Under the pieces are notes generated by a model, which did no database searches, was not told the origin of the DNA, and was given only the letters and a program-made list of their open reading frames with translations. A program made the translations under genes and the position numbers. DNA of 64,000 bases from Echinarachnius parma (taxonomy: Eukaryota; Echinodermata; Echinoidea; Clypeasteroida; Echinarachniidae): assembly GCA_037951105.1 (NCBI GenBank), contig JBAMJV010003369.1, positions 62,001-126,000 on the forward strand, written 5' to 3'. Each line of letters begins with the position of its first letter. The first letter of the stretch is position 1. This document shows, piece after piece, positions 34,740-49,000 of this stretch.

Positions 34740-35600
34740 TTGTATATTTTGTATGACTTAATTAACAGGTTTCTACATTAAAATTTGCGACAGCCACATT
34801 TTCCTTATGTATATCTTTGTTTTTTGGAATTTCTTATGTATTTCTATGTTTTTCAATGGAATAAGTCATTGACCATTATCCAACAATTGTTGTCCCAAGC
34901 AGTGGTTAGAATGAAAAAAAATAATAAAGGTTTTGTGTATTCTAGGAAAAAATCAATAATAGGATTTGTACACAAATACCAAAATTGAGCCATTTTCGGG
35001 CCGACATTCACTTACAAAATGTCATGTGGCTTCGGAACGGTATACCCGGTTGTCGCAAATTTGGTCTCCAAAGTTGCGCAAGACTTCAATTAAAAAAACT
35101 CATGTAGTCGCGCAGAAAATATCTGCGAGCGTTGCGGAATTATCACGCGAACGTCAAGGGGGGTGGGGTGGATTCCACCCCACTGCAGAGTACTGCTCAC
35201 TATCCACCCCACCCCCTTGACGTTTCGCATGATAATTGCGACAACCGGGTATACCGTTCCGAAGTCACACGACCTTTTGTAAGCGAATGTCGGCCCGAAA
35301 ACGGCTCAATTTTGTGATTTGTGTACAAATCCAATGGAAATGGAATTTTTTCTTCTAGAATACACAAAACCTTTATTATTTTTCATTCTAACCACTGCAA
35401 TTATTACATTTAGGGCTAGAAATTGTTGGATAATGGTCAATTAATTATTCCATTGAAAAAAAAAATACAAAACATGAGTCGAAAAAACAAAGAAATACAT
35501 AAGAAATTCCCAAAACAAAGAAATACATAAGGAAAATTTGGCTGTCGCAATGTTTAATGTTGCAAACCTGCTAAATAAGTCATTCAAAATATTCATGCAC
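34740..35600. repeat. Long palindrome, about 860 bp, minimal spacer
   Basis: From the centre near 35190 both strands match outward: GTCAAGGGGGTGGGGTGGAT/ATCCACCCCACCCCCTTGAC, ACCCGGTTGTCGCAAAT/ATTGCGACAACCGGGT, ATTGAGCCATTTTCGGGCCG/CGGCCCGAAAACGGCTCAAT, TTATGTATTTCTATGTTTTT with its complement near 35480. It reaches GTATGACTTA at 34752 and TAAGTCATTC at 35576. Small indels separate the arms. No coding frame is supported. Confidence 0.85.
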
Positions 35601-36288
35601 AAAATAAGTATATGCTGAGCCATATTTAGTGATTTACAGACAAAAAGGGGATTTTTTTGCATACATTTAGATAAATTGATTGATAGAATTAATAGAGCAA
35701 GTTTCTACCAGAAATCAACTGTACATCAGGACTAGATTGTTCCAGAGACACCCCCAGACACCCTAAAGTGACAAACTAAATCTGCGGTGGGTGTTGCACG
35801 AACTCCTTATCTGGGCCACTTGGACTATAAGGAGATGTGCTTGATAAAAATGGTCTTAGATGTTAATTGGCAGTATATACATTATACTTGAACCATATAT
35901 GAAGTCCGAGTTCAAGTCTTTAATCCACACAACAGAAGGCTGGTTTTATGATAATGTTTACGGTGTCAGATATTAAGGGGCTCACATAGTTGCCACCCAT
36001 ATCAATGACGCCATCAATTATGTGTCTGTATCATAGTGCATCGCACCTCAGGTATATTCCTGAAATGTCGTTGACACCACCCTAATAGACACATACCCTT
36101 GAAATTAGTGGGATACATTTGACCGTTACATTAATTGTTGTATTATGCCCTGGGTAGAAGATACGGCTAGATATTTGTGCTCATTGGCAAATAAGGCATT
36201 GGTTAATAACTCCTAAGACACGTGCAGTCACCAGGTTTAACCAAAGGTGTGTAAACCATCAACTAGCATTATAATGAATGCAAACTGG
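35601..36288. other. Upstream region of SLCO copy B
   Basis: No gene or recognised repeat is seen. It may hold regulatory sequence for copy B, but no motif stands out enough to name. Confidence 0.4.
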
Positions 36289-36325
36289 TATAAGAGGAGC
36301 TGCAGATACTCATAGTCGCCATTTC
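36289..36325 (+). promoter_or_regulatory. Candidate TATA box and initiator of SLCO copy B
   Basis: TATAAGAGG at 36289-36297, then CCATTTC at 36319-36325, which fits the YYANWYY initiator with A at 36321, 32 bases downstream. The start codon at 36412 would leave a short leader of about 90 bases, assuming no 5' untranslated intron. Confidence 0.4.
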
Positions 36326-36411
36326 AATATTTGATAGCTTCATCCTTTCATTCGAATTTCACTTTTTAGTTTTCAGATTTGCCAGTGAATTGATTCTATT
36401 TGCCGACCATA

Positions 36412-37009
36412 ATGGCCAGTTGCTGCGATCGTATCTTTCACCGTCCCATATTCTTCACGGTGCTTCTCTCGCTCACTCACTTTGCCAATCTCGGTTGCAG
36501 TGGTGCGTTCTGCGTCTCCATTCTGACCACGCTCCAGCGCGAGTTCCAGTTCAAGAGCTCTGAGGTCGGCATCCTGCTCACCGTCAACGACATCGTCGGG
36601 CTCGTACTTGTGACGCCATTAGCGTACCTCGGTGGAAGCCGACATCGACCGCGCATCCTCGGTGTGCTCTCGCTGTTCTTGGCGCTCGGGTGTTTTATTT
36701 CCGCCGTTCCTCATTTTATCGGCAGGAACGACAGCGGGAAGGACAACAGAACGGTGTCATTATCCAGAGGCCAATCTTCCGCACAGCTCTGCGGGACTTA
36801 TTTCGATCTCGACAACGAATATGACCAGGATGGCAACACGACTCTGTGTTCTGCTGCTCAGCAGGCGGCGTCGGGTGCCCAGTACAGCCGGGCAGTTTGG
36901 CTCTTCATTGGCCAGGCACTCTGGGGGATAGGAGCCTCTGGCTACTTTGCCCTCGGCACTACGTACATAGATGACGGCGTGTCGAAAGCGGCTTCGTCAC
37001 TTCATATTG
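36412..37009 (+). CDS. SLCO: SLCO copy B exon 1
   Basis: Residues 1-199: MASCCDRIF, TM1 FTVLLSLTHFANLGCSGAFC, TM2 GILLTVNDIVGLVLVTPLAY, TM3 ILGVLSLFLALGCFISAV, a polar loop with NDS and NRT sequons, then GASGYFALGTTYIDD. Donor ATTG/GTAACA, phase 1. GC content is clearly higher than in surrounding introns. Confidence 0.9.
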
Positions 37010-40000
37010 GTAACAAGATAAAATATGAATTCAAACATAAAGAATCTGACTAGAAATATTGAAATGATTGAAAATGAGAAGAAAAAAATAGGGTTCGATT
37101 CCCTGCGATGCATATTTGATTTGCTAATTTTCAACCAGATACATTGTAACTGTACGAATTTGTATCTGAAATAAATGTTGAAGTTGATTTTTTTTCCGCG
37201 AGGGTTAAAAAAAAAAAAAAAGAGGGACGAACTGACTCGTTGAACAACGAGGAAGAACGATTCTTCGTTCTGCTTTGCCGTATTATTCTTCCACATTCGT
37301 TGTTAAACCGTTGCTAAATCAAGTTGATTCGGGCTTATTTACTCGTTGTGATTCGTTGCAGTTCGCCGCAAAAAAAATCAACATGGGACTGGGGCTTAAA
37401 CGTTTAAACGTTTTACTAAACGTTTTGACTAATCATTATAATTAACTGGTAATTGACATATTTTGTACAAATTTGGTTATTCCATTACAGAAAACTATTT
37501 TTTTGTAGATAAACCCGTTTACCACGTAAAGATCAAACTCGAGTGGTGCATTTTGGTGGTAAAACGGGTTATCTTTGAGATTTTATTATCATCCATGTGA
37601 TAGTTAAAGGGTATATCTTGAGAAAAAAAACAACGTACCAACAGCGAGGATTGAAAGACTTAATCTTTTTTCTCACATCATTCCTTCATCGATTATAGAA
37701 AACAACAGCACATTTACGCTAAATGAAATGTATCTTTTCATGACCCTTTGGACAGCCTTTGTCTTCGGGATGGGAACATTTGCGTCCATCTTCGCTTTCA
37801 ATCTCGGTGGAATCGTCCTGTCCTACCACACCGACTTTTACAAGATCGACGTCGACGACCTCGGCTATGGTGACAGTGACCCTCGCTGGATCGGTGCGTG
37901 GTGGCTAGGAATGTTCTTCTATGGCGGTATATTTTTGGTCATCAGTATCCCGTATTTCTTTTTCCCAAAGGTAAGAAAACAAAATGTATCAACATAACGA
38001 AAAATTAAAATACTGCGGTCGATAACCTCAGCTATGGTGACAGGGACTCTACTAATGGATAAGTTTAACTGAACATCGCATTCAGATATTTTGATTTAAA
38101 AATGGTTTTAATCTGAGGTGTCTGGAGGGCCCCCTCTTGTCACTCCTTTGTTAACAGCTGCTTTTTTAATGAAACAGCCATGTGTCCTAGCCGTTTTATG
38201 ATTTTTCTACAATTCAAGCATCACTGGATTATAACTGTTAGTTTTTAATAATAACAGACAGGTTCAAGTTACCAAAATTATGTTTGCCCTGAACTGTACG
38301 CTTAAATCACTCCAACGCAGCATCTTATATAAGTTGTTACCGGATTTCCCAGTAAAGACATTCACTGCATTTTCTACAGAGTTCCAACAATCTAAATTAT
38401 TCAGAAAATGTACATGGATGTAGCATATCTGGAGATCACAAAATGTCATAAACATAAAGCTGAATGTTTATTCATTCAATATCATACCTATTAATGATGA
38501 TAATAATATGATTCGATCTATTGATCTATAGAATCTAATATAATATTAAACGGGATACTCACTAAAATAATTGACACTATTCTTAATCCGTTCATAAAAT
38601 ACAGTTCTCACCCGCACACAACACCGTATCCTCTCCCTGAGGAGCATTCCTTTCAAGCTAATTTAAACGATTTTTGTCTTTCCCTCACAAGGAGTGGCCA
38701 CGTAAGGAGGACGGGACTAAAGAAGTAGGAGCGGACACCACAGCGAAGTTAGAGGATGAGGACGGACAACCGTCTCCCGCCTCCCTGGTCAATGTGATGA
38801 CGGCACAAAGAGGAATATCCAGGTTTGGTCTTGTCAAAGGTAAACAAAATAAAATAGTCGTATAAAGGGCTTGAATATTCAAGGGGTGTTGCATGGAACG
38901 AGCTGCTAACTTTCCATTACATACATGACATGGCAACGATTAAACAAAACATGCGCTTTCAATCAAACGCAACTTTAAAGCAATCCATTGGAGTTCAAAC
39001 ACAAAGATGCGTTTTATTTAAATGCCAATTCGTAACGAAACACCCCTGGTAAGACCTCTGCAGATTGGTCTCATTAATGGTAAACAAAATCACACAATTA
39101 AAACGGACTGAATAAACATACTTAAAGGTGAATGACAGTAGTGGGAAACGCCCCACCCCCTAAAAATGAAATGTACGCTCTTATTACCAACCATGTGAAA
39201 GAATATAATTTTACTAATATGGGATTATACAAATTTGGCCAAGAAACCGCCTACAAATGGATATATTTGCAAAATTATAAATTGATCTACTGCGGATTGA
39301 TACCGCCAACGCGGAATCCCGCATACGCTACGTGCAAATGACCGCGTGCGTTACAACGAGGTGTTCGCTATACGGGCTTGTCACCAGCTTGCGAACGGGC
39401 GGATTTCTTCCGATATTTCTGTATTTAACGATGCTTAGGTTCGGATTTTACCACACAAGCCCTATTTAAATACTTAATCAACAATATTGATCAATATAGA
39501 TGTTTTTGGCTACTTTCCCAAAACTGGTATTGGGCTTTAAAGGACAATGAAATCCAGACAAATTGTTGTATGCACCATAAGACACTAAATAGGATGAATA
39601 GTCTGACAAATTTGAGCACAATCGGTCAAGAAATAAGAAAACTATTGCTCTTTGAAAATATCTATTTATTTCTATGAGTGCATGACTCAAATTGGCAACA
39701 AACTCTGGAAAAGTTGTGGACTACTCCCCATACGTTTTGTACAATTTTTTTTTTTTTTTCAATTTTCTCAAAATATATGTTTACCCTTCGTTTGAGTTCA
39801 ACATAATTGTAGAATACATTTGTACACAACATATCCTGAGTTTGGGGAATGGAAAATTGTGACTATGAAGACAACTGTAAAAATGGGGAAATTTGTGTAC
39901 AAAAAATATTGGAAGTATTCCACAAACTTATCAGAGGGCGTTGCCAATTTGAGTTCCCCATAGGAATAAATGGGCATCTTCAAAGAGCCATAGTTTTCTT

Positions 40001-43000
40001 GTTTCTTGCCCGATTATGCTCTGACTTTCATAGATTATTCCTCCTAATATCTTCAAGTCTATGAAAGCAACTCTTTGCTTAGGTTTCATTGCCCTTTAAC
40101 TATCGGGAAAGCCTATTGAAGACAATATTAATAACATAACTATTTCTACATCTTATACCTTAATTCAATATCTCAACAGACTATTGAAAGACACATGATT
40201 AATTGGTTTGGTCAAACTATGAGGATGTTACCAGATGACCCAGCACTAAAAAGCACATTCCAATACGGGTATGTGCCGCTTCAGAGGCCCCCCTTTTCAC
40301 AGCCGATCCGGCCGCTTCTAAGGATCATATTTTCATCAAAAAAGGCCGGTCGCCGCTCCAGGGGTCTCATTTTCATACAAAAATCCAGATCGCGTCCCAT
40401 TTTCATTTTTTGTTAAAGGGTGATCGCAGCTTCTAAGGGTGTAATTTTTAGGGGGAAAAGGGCCGCTCTTAATACCTCGGCCTCGAAAAATGTTGGCCAC
40501 GGATATTCCCCCACCACCCCCCCCCCCCCCCCGCTAACACGACTCTCGGTCTTTGGCTTCGATCGCTAGACCCCCGTTTTGAAGTTGGCTGAGGCACATC
40601 CCCGCTCGAGAACCTGATGTCAACCAGCCCGAACAAACACCATGGAAGGCCATGAGATTCTTGGATGGATGGATTAAAATACAAACCTCTCAAAACAGTT
40701 CCGCAATTCAAGTTTACAGGGATATTACAGTTTTGGTAAGGCTTAGTTTTAGTAACCAACTAGAGCATACGTGGCTATGGCACGTGGTATACAAAACATC
40801 GCGCCTCGGGGATTTACAAAATACTACCTCGCACCCGACGCTTTCTGGTCTAGCGCCCCCACTCGACAAAAAATACACACGTTATTATTTCGAGATCCTT
40901 CCAAAACCACAATGACAAGATACAATCACCCAGGCACAAAAGGACAACAAAAACATCAATTTCCGTTTGATGTCATTTGATACCCTTTCACCATTACCTT
41001 CCTAAAGGTAGTAGCAATCATCACCTGAAAGGTGAGGGTAATACGATTTGCATAGCCGGACAGACAAACAGACCGTGAGTCTCCTCTTTTTAAAATTTGT
41101 ATAGTAGAATAGAAACCTGCATAATAACATTACAAACTGAAATCTATTTAAAACTTTTGATAACAATACAAATATTTACCTCCGAAATTTTCGGCTGTCA
41201 TCTACAGCCTTCGTCAGCGATGTGACCCGACTTGACCTTTCGTGACGTAACGATCGATCATCGGGTCGTAGACATTCGGTAGCTTGTATCGCCCCCCGTC
41301 TCGGTTCAGTGAAGGTTGAAAGGCCCGGATGTAGATTGCTTCCTTCACCCCTCTCTCGAAGTATCGAGCCTCCATGTCCAAGATGCGAACCTCTTTCAAG
41401 TCCACTTGATGGCCAGGAGACTCGATATGGATGTGTTGTGACACCTCCGATGCGTACGAGCTGGGGCGTCGGTGTTCCAAAAACCTGGTCTTGAGTGGCC
41501 GCTCTGTTTCTCCGATGTATGATTCCTTGCAGTTGCCTTTCGTTGTCTGTCCTTAGCAAGGAATCATATACACTACCCCCGTTGCGTTCTTCTTCTCGTT
41601 CTTGTCTTTCGGAGCTACTAAGAATTGGCGAAGTGTTCGAGTTGGTTTTAATGACACTCTTATGCCAACCTTATTGAAGTTCCGTCGAAGAGCTTCCGAG
41701 ATGCCCTTGATGTAGGGAAGAACAACGTGTCCTTTTGGAGGTTGTGTGTCTTTCCTGGCAGGTTCACCCTCCGTTGGCTTTTGGCGTTTGTTGAAAGCCC
41801 AACGAGGGTAACCGCACTTGGAGAGAGCTTTCGTGATGTGTTCTTTCTCTTTCTTGACAGTCAGAGGATCAGTGATTACGGTCTCAGCACGGTGGAACAA
41901 AGTACGGGTAACTCCTAATTTATGTTCTAGCGGATGATTGGAAGTGAAGTTGAGGTATTGATCGGTGTGGGTAGGTTTCCGGTAAATCTGAATGTCCAAG
42001 CTACCGTCGGGCTTGATCACTGTGGAAGTGTCGAGGAATGCTAACGATCTGTCTTCCTCACCTTCGGTAGTGAACTTGATGTCCGGGTCAATCGAGTTCA
42101 GATGTTCAGTGAACTCCTCTGCGAACTCCTTCTTGAGTTTTGTGTGCGTCCACGTAGCGATACCACCAAATCGGTGGATGGGGGGCAGTGTTGATGGCTA
42201 TCTCCTCAAAGTGTTCCATATATAGATTACATACAATGGGAGAAACCGGCGAACCCATTGCTGCTCCATGAATCTGTTGATAGAAGACGCCATCGTAGAT
42301 GAAGTACGTGCAACGTAAACATACTTCTAGGAGTTGGACAATGTGGTTTACGGTGATTCGAGTCCTATCCTTGAGAATGTTGTCCTGCTCTAGTTTAGAT
42401 TTGATAATCTGTAGTGCTTTGTCAATCGGAACAGAGGTGAACAGTGCGGTCACATCATACGAACGAAGTTCTTCGTCTTCCTCCACTCGTTCACTCTTAA
42501 TCGCTTCTGCAAACGTCTGAGAGTTGGCAACGTGATGGCATGTCTTGCCCACGAGAGGGGATAGAATATCCGATAGATGTTTAGCACATTGATAAGTTAT
42601 AGAGCCAATACTGCTTACAATCGGACGGAGCGGAATGTCAGGCTTATGAACTTTCGGTAAACCATAGAACTTTGGAGGGTTTTCGTACGCATTCGGAGGT
42701 GTCACAACACATCCATATCGAGTCTCCTGGCCATCAAGTGGACTTGAAAGAGGTTCGCATCTTGGACAGGGAGGCTCGATACTTCGAGAGAGGGGTGAAG
42801 GAAGCAATCTACATGCGGGCCTTTCAACCTTCACTGAACCGAGACGGGGGGCGATACAAGCTACCGAATGTCTACGACCCGATGATCGATTGTTACGTCA
42901 CGAAAGGTCAAGTCGGGTCACATCGCTGACGAAGGCTGTAGATGACAGCCGAAAATTTCGGAGGTAAATATTTGTATTGTGATCAAAAGTTTAAAATAGA

Positions 43001-46000
43001 TTTCATATTAACTACCAATACAGATGAACTTTCATAGTAACATTACAAACTAATAATTATAACTCCACCATGCTCGAAAGGTATAGAAAATTACAATCGA
43101 CTAAGTAAAAAGCCTGTTATCATTAAAAATAGAGCCATTCAAACACAAGAGGGCGCTCTCGTAAAAAGCATTGGTTTCAACCATTTTCATACAAAATCAT
43201 GCATGTGAAATAATAATTGAATACAGAGATCATCGACTACTATTTAAAAAACCTCTTTTGAAAATTTTTGAAAAAGTGTAAGCATTTTAAAAATTTCTAA
43301 AAAAAAATCATCGAATAAATCTGGGGCCCAGATTTATACCGATCGGATATATTTATTGATATTTCATCCATTTCTTAAACGATTTTGATCAAATAAATTT
43401 TGTTCTGCCATTAAAATTGTATGATCTTTCAAATTTAACACTCAGTTTCATTATCTCACAAATTATTTCGTGCAGCGCCCTATATTCCAAAACTGAACTA
43501 CCCCTTTAAGCGTTCACATTTTTTCTGTCCCTATTATTATCTTTTTAATAACCCTGTCATTGAACATGGCTGCTTCACATTTTGTTTTTGCAAAGGGCGA
43601 CCTCATAATTAGTAGTGAAACAGAGCTCTCCCATTGGTTGATTACTATTGCTTATTTCGGTATATTGCACGTTGCCTTTGGCAACGCGCGATATACCAGC
43701 AGTATATTGCACGGTCAGTGTGTGCAAACTTCCAATTGAACCAGTCGAGTCGCGCACAAGAAAGCAAGGGAGGGCGCAATATCTGTTTATGCGCTTGTTC
43801 TAGAATCGAAAGTTCGGTGCTTTTGATGTGATGTTAATGTATACTCGTTCATCTTATTATTTTGTTTTTTGTGTTTATTTCGTCGGCAGGTTACCTGCGT
43901 GCCATTTCACGAATGATGACAAACGTAACCTACATGTGCTCTTTGATGGGCCTCTGTGCGGAAATCGCCATTCTTGCTGGCTTCTTCTCCTTTGTTGGGC
44001 GCTACATTCAAACGCAGTACGACGTGTCGCCGGCGAAGACTAGCATACTTCTTGGTATGTTGCTTGATGTTACAGATTGTAACATATAATTTATATAAAT
44101 GAGGCCTTTCAACATGTAGGGAATTAACCCTATGGGAGCCACGGTCGGCTCAATTCCTCGTCATCGTAGAATCAGATCGGTTGATTTGGTCCGAAATTCA
44201 CATGATAATATGGAATAATTAAAATTCGTAATGTTCTCAAAACTAGGGTATATAAATACATTTAGACGTTCTACTCACACACAAATAGGATGCGTCTCCT
44301 CACCAACGCTGTTCCTCGGCAACCTCATCGGCGGGTTAGTTGTCAAGAAGATGAAGCTGAAGATCCGTGGATTGGCCGCCATGGCGATGATCAGCAGTCT
44401 GACGGTGTTCCTCATGATACCCCTCTTTTTCACTGTGGGGTGTAACAACTCACCCATTGCTGGCGTTACGGTTCCCTACCCTGGAGAGAATCAGTAAGTA
44501 ATGAAAGATGTGCATGCTAGGGGATGTCGAGTGTGGTCCGAACACCGTATATCTACTCACTATAGGCTACTTTGTCATACTATGTGCGCACTAATTATTT
44601 TGGGATATTCGAGCGCATTTGAGCGTGCATTAACAAAAGCGGGTTATGTTGCCGCTGTTGTTGAATCTGCTGCTATGTCAGTGATTATGCAACCCGCTTT
44701 TGTTAGTGCAAGGTCAGGTGACGTTTCACATGGAGCAGTTGGAAAACATAGCAGCCTCCTGTGTTTGGTCAAAACTGTATATCGACAAAACGCTGTAATT
44801 TTCGCTCACTGTTTCTGATAAGCGCATAATTTTAATGAGTTCTTGTCGTAAATAATGGAAATAATCCTTGTTTTTAAAACCATTATCATCTGTTTTGAGA
44901 GATCGGTAAATTAATCTTTTTCGTGGCCTCTTTTACATTTTAAACCACGTTTAAACCATTCCAAAGCTAAACTTGTGCATCCAATTCTTACCGATCCACT
45001 CATGCCTGTGCATCATTTATATACTATCATGCAGGAAATAGCCGTGATGGTATTGATAATCAGCCAGTTTGTTTTCAAATGAGCACTTTCAAAACAATGC
45101 ATAAATACCCCTTTTTACTGGAATTAAATGACATTTTCTTTTAGAATGTGTCAGTCAAATTGTAAACAAAATTACATTGAGATGATTTTAAATTTTTGTC
45201 TAGAATTGAATTAGCGCCCCCATGCACTAGTGACTGCGCCTGCACATCTGGGACCTACACTCCTGTTTGCGGCTCAGACGGTCTTACGTACGTCACACCC
45301 TGCCACGCTGGCTGTAAAATCAACGTAGGTGGCGTCATGTCAGACGATGCAAATGGAACCGAGGTAAGATCGTACTCCTTTACCACCTTTCCAACTATAA
45401 CAGGGCAATTTATGTAGGATTAATACAGGACCCACTAGAATCCCATGAGCAATGGGTTAAATTTCATCTTTTCTATCGTGGGCGATATATTTTGTTTTGC
45501 TTGTTTACTACAGCTCGGATATTCGAACCTAAACTCTTTTGCATACAATTATTTTGTAGACTGCAGAATTATTGAAATAAAACAAGTCAAGTTCAACCCT
45601 TTGTGCTAAACGTGCATGGTTGTCAATACCTCCTATCTGCGTATTTTATAAAGATGTTAATTCTCGTCGGAGGGAGCATGAAGGAATGTTCATCTCCGGG
45701 GGATTTAAAATATTTGAAAGTCCATTAGTTAAAATCTTTTCACATTTGGCCCCTTTGTTCGATTATAAATTGTAGCTTTTCGAAGTGATATTTTGATATT
45801 GTCATTGTGCCGCCATAGTTTAATCTCTCATGGGTTGTGCGTATTTTGTAATTTACACAGTGGCATTTTGGAGTCATACCATAGTAGTATGACTCCAAGT
45901 ACCACTTCTTTGATTGATTAACATCGCGCGCATACCGTTAACTGGTGGTGGAGAGAATATCACAGAATGTTCCTTTCCGAGGGATTTCATATGATATTGA

Positions 46001-49000
46001 GGGTAGACGTAGTTGAGGGACTTATTGTCTTCAAGAAATAGCATTTCAAATCCCGAGGCAACATAGTGATTTTCCCAACAACAAAGTTAACATCTGTTAT
46101 ATTATATGATAAAAGTCATACTTTCAACCCCTCTGAGCTCGATTAGAAAACGTGACTTTCGTAGTGATATGTTGACAAGTCATTGTGACGTCATAATAGA
46201 ACCTCTCTCTCTCTCTCCCCTCTCTCATTGTGACGTCACAATACAATCGCTATTGCAGCGCGTGCCGTGCGGTGAATATTGGGTTCTGCCGTATGAAATG
46301 AAATGAAATGAAATGAAATGAAATTTATTTCTCATGTCACCCGAGGATGGGTATTGGAGAAAAAGGAAACTGTCAATTTCAAAATATCGATAACTATATA
46401 CAATATTTACACAGTATGTACAAGATACAAACCAATTAAATTGGTAACAGTAAACAAACAAAATAGAGAAATAGTAAAACTAAAAACACAAACAAACAAA
46501 AGCATTACAATAATGATAGTAAAATTAGTACTATAACAATGGTAATAATAATTATAATACAATGAGTACAAATAGATCAAAGTAAATACTAAGTGATAGA
46601 TCAATACAAAAACAAAATATATATATTGATATTGATTTTGATTGGGCAACTAAGAAGAGTAATATTATTGGTGATAATAAGATCGTCACTTACGAGCTTC
46701 AAGCTATTTTATAATGAAATGGTTTATGAAAAATATCTGACGATAAGACTACAAAATTTAGCAAGGTTTATCATGGTAGAGTAATAAGTAGAATTAAATA
46801 ATTCATTCATCTTTTCAATGTTAGGGCGTTTTCTATACTGCTTAGTCAGATGCCTTTTTCTTTCCACTTCAAAAAGAGTGCATTAAAAAAAATAATGGTA
46901 TTCATCACCAATTTTCTGTTGATCACAACGTGGACAAAGGCGATTTGATCTTTCAATATTATTGTATCTGCCAGCTACAATCGGTAACTTGTGATTACCA
47001 CATCATCATTGTCCTCAATTTCAAAAGGATCTTTATAAGATAAGCTTCCAGTTCGCAAGTTCCTTTAAAAATACGATAGTTTATGCACAGTGAATTTGTA
47101 TTTACTTCATAGTGCCAATTCTGGGAGTAAATCAATATCAATCGTGTAATACAAAACAATATATTATTGCAATCACGTGTTTGTGTGGAGCCAATCATGA
47201 CTCGCATTTTACTAAGTCACAATATCATACTTTCTAACCAGGCGCTCGGGATCATAGAATGGCGAAAGGTTCTTAAATGCGCATCAAACTTTCCAGAATA
47301 CTTAATTACCGGGTAATCCCTTTTTGTAGAATTCACTAATATACATTTAGTCTAGGGCTACATAAAATTGAGGAAGGCGCTGCTCTATACTGTATATTTT
47401 ATTATAATGTCTGTATGCCTATATGTGCTAAATCATACATAGTTTGTAATACCCAATTTAGTCCACTGATTAGTAAAACGACGTGAAATTGCGCGATTTA
47501 ACACAGGGACAGGGCACAAGGATATGTTTAACTTACTGTTAAGAATATAATGTCTGTATACATTCTAAATGTAGAGCTTTTTCACCGGATGCTCGTGCAT
47601 GGGACCGAATACAACCTCTTTCCATTTCGACGACGATGCCGACTCACGTGACATGGCTGATGAATTCATTGCTGTGCAAGAGGCGTGTCCTCGAGACTGC
47701 TTCTCGCAACTCTTCGGATTCATGTTCTTGTTCGGTTTGATGGGATTCGTTTCAGTCATCAAACTCAATCCAAGTTTTATGTTGAGACTAAGGTAAGAAA
47801 ATGCGATTTCAATTCAATGCTCATGCCTAGGACTCGGTAACTATGATTTGGGATTAAGCGCCCGTTACGCTCATTCTGCATGTGTTTCCCGATGCATCGT
47901 ACGATTTGTACTGGCCAGAGCTAGGCACATCGTATAACACGCAAGGGTACCACTCGGGCCCAGAATCGTAGAATTTGACTAATTTTAAGATTTTGTGACC
48001 TCATTTTGGACCTCTATATAATTTTTGGCTTTTACAGAAATCTGAATTATGTTTGCGATTAATTATAAACATGATTATATAACCACATAGTTGTCATAAA
48101 GTTAACTCTTTCATTTTGTTAAAGGTGTGTTGATGACGAGGATCGTGCCATTGGTATCGGGTTTGGAAGTCTGATCTACCGTGTGTTAGGTATGTACCTG
48201 GTTGATTGATTGATTGATCGGTAAATCGAGCAGTCGGTTGGTAGTTTGTTTGGTTGATTGATTGGTTGTTGCCTGGTTGGTTGGTTAGTTGCTTGTGTGT
48301 TGGGTTGGTTGGTTGTTGGTTGCATGGATGGTTAGTTGATTGATTGGTTAGTGGTTGGGAGGGTTGGTTGGTTGGTCAATATGATAACATTCCCCATATA
48401 ACTGTGTATTAAAGGGATAGTTGAGTTTTGTATAGAGGGCGCTACACAAAATAATTTGTTGTGAGATAATGAAAAACTGAGTGTCAAATTCGAAAGAGCA
48501 TACAATATCAATGACAGAATAAAATTTAATTGATCAAAATCGGTTCAGGAAGGGCTGAAATATCCATTAACATAACCAGTTGTAATAAATGTGGGGCCCC
48601 ACAATTATTCACTAATTTTGGACCAGCCGTTGAAAATCTTTTGAAAAATGCTTCTTCTTTTCAAAAAATTACAAAGGAGTTTAAAACAAAATCTAATCAC
48701 TATTTAACAAATCATTACGTGCACAATATTTTATTTAAAATGGTTGAAACCAATGTTTCCAATGATTTTTTAGACAGCGCCCTCTTGAGTTGTAACAGCT
48801 CTTTTTAATGATTACCGGCTTTTTGTAATGTTTTGTTCCTTTTGAGCATGGTGGAGTTGTGACTATTAGTTTGTAAAATGGTGGGTCTTTCCAAAAGGTG
48901 ACCCCCCGATTTCTGACACCCCTGACACCCCTATTCTGACACCCTTTTTCCCCCATTCATTTTGTACACGGATTTGTTTCCCTTTCCCCCGCTTTTTTTT

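Larger units (their letters stand above)
41124..43051 (-). mobile_element. Penelope-like element with inverted terminal copy
   Basis: The element 41139-43036 is flanked by ATAACATTACAAACT and GTAACATTACAAACT, a 15 bp target duplication with one mismatch. The insertion lies inside a TTAA-family MITE. Left 41139-41458 and right 42684-43008 are inverted copies of the 3' end, an arrangement typical of Penelope-like elements. Between them is a 5'-truncated RT plus GIY-YIG coding region on the minus strand. Confidence 0.85.

Noticed and set aside
36997..37296. 99-codon minus frame in SLCO intron 1
   Set aside because: Low-complexity Phe/Ser-rich translation of an A-rich tract; no domain.
42684..42834. 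N-terminal part of a 242-codon minus frame before the RT motifs
   Set aside because: It is antisense to the inverted GIY-YIG copy, not part of the RT.
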